In this document: in pieces, positions 61,299 through 64,000 of the stretch | How positions within the stretch are numbered: the first letter of the stretch is position 1 | How the letters are laid out: every line of letters starts with the position of its first letter | Assembly (NCBI GenBank): GCA_017519045.1 | Contig: JAFWTC010000063.1 | Coordinates: 1 to 64,000, forward strand | Source: Candidatus Methanomethylophilaceae archaeon | Lineage (GTDB): Archaea; Thermoplasmatota; Thermoplasmata; Methanomassiliicoccales; Methanomethylophilaceae | Length of the DNA stretch: 64,000 nucleotides | Reading direction: 5' to 3' | Notes under the pieces: model-generated | Seen by the model: the letters and a program-made list of their open reading frames with translations, nothing else | Database searches by the model: none | What the model was told of the DNA's origin: nothing | Position numbers and translations under genes: made by a program

Positions 61299-63350
61299 TC
61301 ACTCCCTCGATCTGAGGTTGAAATGGTCCATCTTGATCACAGTGGCGATGGTGCTGAACGTATCGCCGAGGTTGTCGACGGTCGTGTAGAGGGCGCCGTT
61401 CTGGACCGTGGCAATCTGGCCGAGGAACGCCCTGTCGGCCTGTCCCACTCCTATCGCGAATATGGAAATCCCCTCGGAGCGGCATTTGCGGGACTGCTGG
61501 ACGGACTCGTCCTTGTGGGCCTTCCATATGCCGTCGGTGAGTATCACGATGATCCCGCATTTCGACTCCGTCTTGAGGATCGCCTCCGCCTCCCCGATGG
61601 GCATGGAGGTGGTCCCCCTTCCGGCGTCCATGGCGTCGGCCTCGTCCAGGGCGGTCATGAACCTGTCCACGTCGGACGTGAGGTCGCACAGCAGCAGGAC
61701 GCGGTCCCCGAACCCGACGAGCGCGAACTTCGCGCCTTCCTTCTTCAGTTCGTGGACGAAGTCCTTGATCGCCTTCTTGGCCACGTCTATCGGGGGTATC
61801 TCGTCCTTCTTGGCGAAGGTCATGCTCCTGGACAGGTCGAGGCATATCACTATGTTCTTCTCGGTGTGCTTCCGGTTCGGCCTGTCGCGGGGGCTTCCTC
61901 CCACCCAGGTCATGTCGTCTGGTATGGGGCACGGCTTCACGCGGAGCTCCTGGTCATGGTTCACGAATCCCCTGACCCTGACGACGCCGTTGTTCTCGTA
62001 GCTGTATTCGACGTCGATCACCACCCCCTCCCCGTCGTTCTTGAAGCCGCTGATCTCGCATCTGGAGATGGGCAGGCACTCCTCCGGGTTCTCGGACTCG
62101 CCCTGCATGGCGTAGACCTCTATGACGTCGGTCATGTTGCCCCTCTCGATGCGGAACTGCTTCCTCATCCTGCTGGGAATCCTGGAGTTCCTCTTGATCA
62201 TGATCTCGTTGACGTACCTGTCGCCCTCCTCGCTAACCGACAGCGCGCCGAGGCTGTGAGCGGTCACGTCCTGGAACACCCCCGTGGAGATCTGGTCGCG
62301 GTAGAACCTGGCCGCTATGCTCGCGCCCTTCGCCACCGCCAGCTCCATGTCGGGGTGCTGGACGGCGACAAGGCCGGTGGTGGCCTGGAGGAACGAGGCG
62401 ACCATGGGCATCCTGCTGGACCCTCCGATCAGGAGTATCTCGTCGATGTCGCTCCATTTCATGGAGATGGTGTTCAGGAGCCTGTCGCAGATGTTCTTGG
62501 TGGCCATGAGGTGCTCCTCGGACGCGTCCTCGAACTCCTCCCTGGTGATGTTGTACCTGGCGCTGCACCCCTGGTAGTCTATCTGGAACAGGGTGCTGTT
62601 CGCCTTGGAGAGGATCCTCTTCTTGTCCTCGGCCTGCGACATGAGCTCCGCGCTGCACACGGGGTCCAGGCGGGGGTCTATCTCGTACTCGTCCCTGAAG
62701 CGGTCGCAGGCGATGTCCATGAGGGCCTTGTCCCAGTCCTTCCCGCCCAGCAGGCGGTTCCCGTCGGTGCCGAGGACGGTGGTCTTCCCGTTCTCGAAGT
62801 TGATGATGTTGACGTCGAAGGTCCCTCCCCCGAGGTCGTACACCATGACCGTCTTGAGGTCGGCGTGCTTGTATCCGTAGTAGAGCGCGGCGGAGGTGGG
62901 CTCGTTGATGAGGTTGAGCACCTTGACGCCGCAGGCCTCGCCCGCCCTGATGGTGGACCTCCTGCAATCGTTGTCGAAGTATGCGGGAACCGTGATGACG
63001 ACCTCGTCGATCTTCTTCCTCAGCCTGGCGCTGGCATCGTCGATGAGGCGCTTGAGCAGCAGCGTAGAGAGGTTCTCCGACGTGTAGTCCTTGCCGCCGG
63101 CGGACACGAGCACCTTGTCGTCCCCCATCATCCTCTTGAAGGCGCTGATGCATGTGCCTACGCCGGAGGACATCATGTCGGCGGCCTCCTCGCCTATGAG
63201 CACGTCCCCGTCATCCAGGAAGCTTATGACGGAGGGGGTCAGCTCCTTGTCGTAGGAGTTGTTGAGTATAATCGGCTTGCCCGTGGTCTCGTCGTAGTAC
63301 GCCACGGCAGAATAAGTGGTTCCGAGGTCGATTCCCGCCCTAGTGCTCAT
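61299..63350 (-). CDS. Hsp70 nucleotide-binding domain fused to a von Willebrand A domain
   Basis: Residues 1-380 form an Hsp70 ATPase domain (AGIDLGTTYSAVAYY, VITVPAYFDNDCRRS, NEPTSAALYYGY, YDLGGGTFDVNI, LIGGSSRMPMV). Residues about 385-490 are a substrate-binding-like beta domain. Residues 494-683 are a vWA domain with the MIDAS motif DLSRSM, then a TTSMPIGEA and an ILTDG motif. vWA domains bind ligands through a metal. This fusion is unusual in archaea and is the first gene of the operon, downstream of a TATA box. It leads into the scaffold gene after a 7-bp gap. Confidence 0.9.
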   Translation of the reverse strand: MSTRAGIDLGTTYSAVAYYDETTGKPIILNNSYDKELTPSVISFLDDGDVLIGEEAADMMSSGVGTCISAFKRMMGDDKVLVSAGGKDYTSENLSTLLLKRLIDDASARLRKKIDEVVITVPAYFDNDCRRSTIRAGEACGVKVLNLINEPTSAALYYGYKHADLKTVMVYDLGGGTFDVNIINFENGKTTVLGTDGNRLLGGKDWDKALMDIACDRFRDEYEIDPRLDPVCSAELMSQAEDKKRILSKANSTLFQIDYQGCSARYNITREEFEDASEEHLMATKNICDRLLNTISMKWSDIDEILLIGGSSRMPMVASFLQATTGLVAVQHPDMELAVAKGASIAARFYRDQISTGVFQDVTAHSLGALSVSEEGDRYVNEIMIKRNSRIPSRMRKQFRIERGNMTDVIEVYAMQGESENPEECLPISRCEISGFKNDGEGVVIDVEYSYENNGVVRVRGFVNHDQELRVKPCPIPDDMTWVGGSPRDRPNRKHTEKNIVICLDLSRSMTFAKKDEIPPIDVAKKAIKDFVHELKKEGAKFALVGFGDRVLLLCDLTSDVDRFMTALDEADAMDAGRGTTSMPIGEAEAILKTESKCGIIVILTDGIWKAHKDESVQQSRKCRSEGISIFAIGVGQADRAFLGQIATVQNGALYTTVDNLGDTFSTIATVIKMDHFNLRSRE

Positions 63351-63372
63351 GCCGAACCGTATCTTATTAAAA

Positions 63373-63380
63373 GATTTATA
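63373..63380 (-). promoter_or_regulatory. TATA box of the Hsp70-vWA operon
   Basis: TATAAATC on the minus strand lies 23-30 nt before the ATG at 63350, implying a leaderless transcript. It sets the operon's 5' end between this gene and the Sel1 gene. Confidence 0.65.
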
Positions 63381-63442
63381 CGTTGTTCAGAGGTTCGTTA
63401 TTCGTAATAATCGGGAGTGCGGATTCCCGCATTCGAATGGAA

Positions 63443-64000
63443 TCACGCGTCTCTACGAATATCGTAGTCGGCCCCGTCTATCCTGATTATCTGGGTGTTC
63501 TGCTTGCGCCTGATCTCCGACACGAGCTCCTCCGCCATGCGGTTCCCTGCCGCCGCGGCGCGGACGAAGAGCTCCATCCCCTTGGCTGGATCCCTTTCCG
63601 TCCCTATCCCTTCGAACGCCATCCGGCCGGCCATGAACATGGCGTCCCCGTCTCCAAGCTCCGCCGCCTCCGAGTAGAGGGCGAAGGCCTTCCCCAGGTC
63701 CCTTTCTGCCCCCTTGCCCTCGTAGAGCATGGTGGCCAGGTTCACCATCGCCGCCGGCAGTCCGGCCTCGGCCGCGCGCCTGTACCATTCCCTGGCGGGA
63801 AGGTCGCTCTCTGACGGGTCCTCCTGGGCGACGACGCCCATCTTGAACTGCGCCTCCGGGACCCCCTTGTACGCGGCTATGCGGAACATGCGCACGGCCT
63901 CCTTCTCGTCCCTGTCGATGCCTATCCCGTCCGAGTACATGCATCCCAGCTTGAAGGCGGACATCGCATCCCCCGCCTCCTGGCCTTTCCTGAGCATCTC
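63443..64000 (-). CDS. Sel1-repeat protein, cut by the right edge
   Basis: The visible 185 residues hold about four Sel1 repeats (SAFKLGCMYSDGIGIDRDEKEA, AMVNLATMLYEGKGAERD, AMFMAGRMAFEGIGTERDPAK) and a short C-terminal beta tail (TQIIRIDGADYDI). The N-terminus lies outside the window. It runs in the same direction as the Hsp70-vWA operon, whose promoter follows directly, so a functional link is likely but not proven. Confidence 0.88.
   Translation of the reverse strand, partial: EMLRKGQEAGDAMSAFKLGCMYSDGIGIDRDEKEAVRMFRIAAYKGVPEAQFKMGVVAQEDPSESDLPAREWYRRAAEAGLPAAMVNLATMLYEGKGAERDLGKAFALYSEAAELGDGDAMFMAGRMAFEGIGTERDPAKGMELFVRAAAAGNRMAEELVSEIRRKQNTQIIRIDGADYDIRRDA

Overview
The window reads as chromosomal DNA of a GC-rich methanogenic archaeon, most probably of the order Methanomassiliicoccales. 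The main support is an intact methanol methyltransferase pair (mtaC-mtaB, 51.8-54.0 kb) facing a RamA-type corrinoid activase, plus a MtaA/MtbA-type methylcobamide:CoM methyltransferase at the left edge. An archaeal TATA-binding protein and TATA boxes about 25 nt before several start codons confirm the domain. No ribosomal RNA, CRISPR array or insertion sequence was seen; one tRNA (Cys, GCA) is present.

Layout. 0-3.9 kb: a broken TrpE/PabB-like fragment, the CoM methyltransferase, a zinc-ribbon protein, a TfoX-N protein, an orphan and an iron-sulfur flavoprotein. 3.9-8.8 kb: a coupled module of a membrane zinc-ribbon GTPase and a beta-propeller-like protein split only by an in-frame UAG, with a TPR protein nearby. 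9.2-12.5 kb: a large surface protein (leucine-rich repeats, transglutaminase-like domain, five bacterial-Ig-like domains, C-terminal anchor). 12.7-13.9 kb: an unusual fusion of an McrB-type N-terminal DNA-recognition domain to an alkyladenine-type DNA glycosylase. 13.9-17.9 kb: amino-acid symporter, DUF4143 ATPase and small proteins. 17.9-23.9 kb: an AT-richer defence island holding a GmrSD-like type IV restriction protein interrupted by one in-frame UAG, a PLD-like nuclease with zinc ribbons, and an McrB/McrC-like pair, bounded on the left by a strong inverted repeat.

24-45 kb: housekeeping and transport. It holds a DUF1638 protein with an Rrf2-type regulator, a CsoR-controlled heavy-metal ATPase, an iron/cobalamin-type ABC importer whose binding protein carries dockerin-like repeats, a RmlA-type nucleotidyltransferase next to TBP, pyrDK, a cysteine desulfurase-like enzyme, three pilin-like proteins, a 2'-5' RNA ligase-like protein, a low-molecular-weight phosphatase and a large Sel1 protein. 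45.2-48.2 kb: a nitrate/sulfonate/taurine-type ABC importer whose binding protein appears circularly permuted. 48.2-54.0 kb: the methanol locus, with ramA, a His/Cys-rich duplicated protein and a G3E GTPase on one strand and mtaCB on the other. I infer that the G3E/His-rich pair delivers a metal, perhaps zinc, to the methyltransferases.

54.6 kb to the right edge: a tightly packed chaperone-GTPase operon (Hsp70-vWA, a J-like/zinc-ribbon/FN3 scaffold, a zinc-ribbon GTPase, a GrpE-like protein and a lidless Hsp70, next to a Sel1 protein). Its GTPase has the same zinc-ribbon-before-P-loop arrangement as the GTPase at 3.9 kb. This operon, the two UAG-interrupted genes, the McrB_N-glycosylase fusion and the permuted binding protein are the most noteworthy features. 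Several genes have no stop codon at the expected C-terminus and run on into a neighbour; those ends are marked as uncertain.
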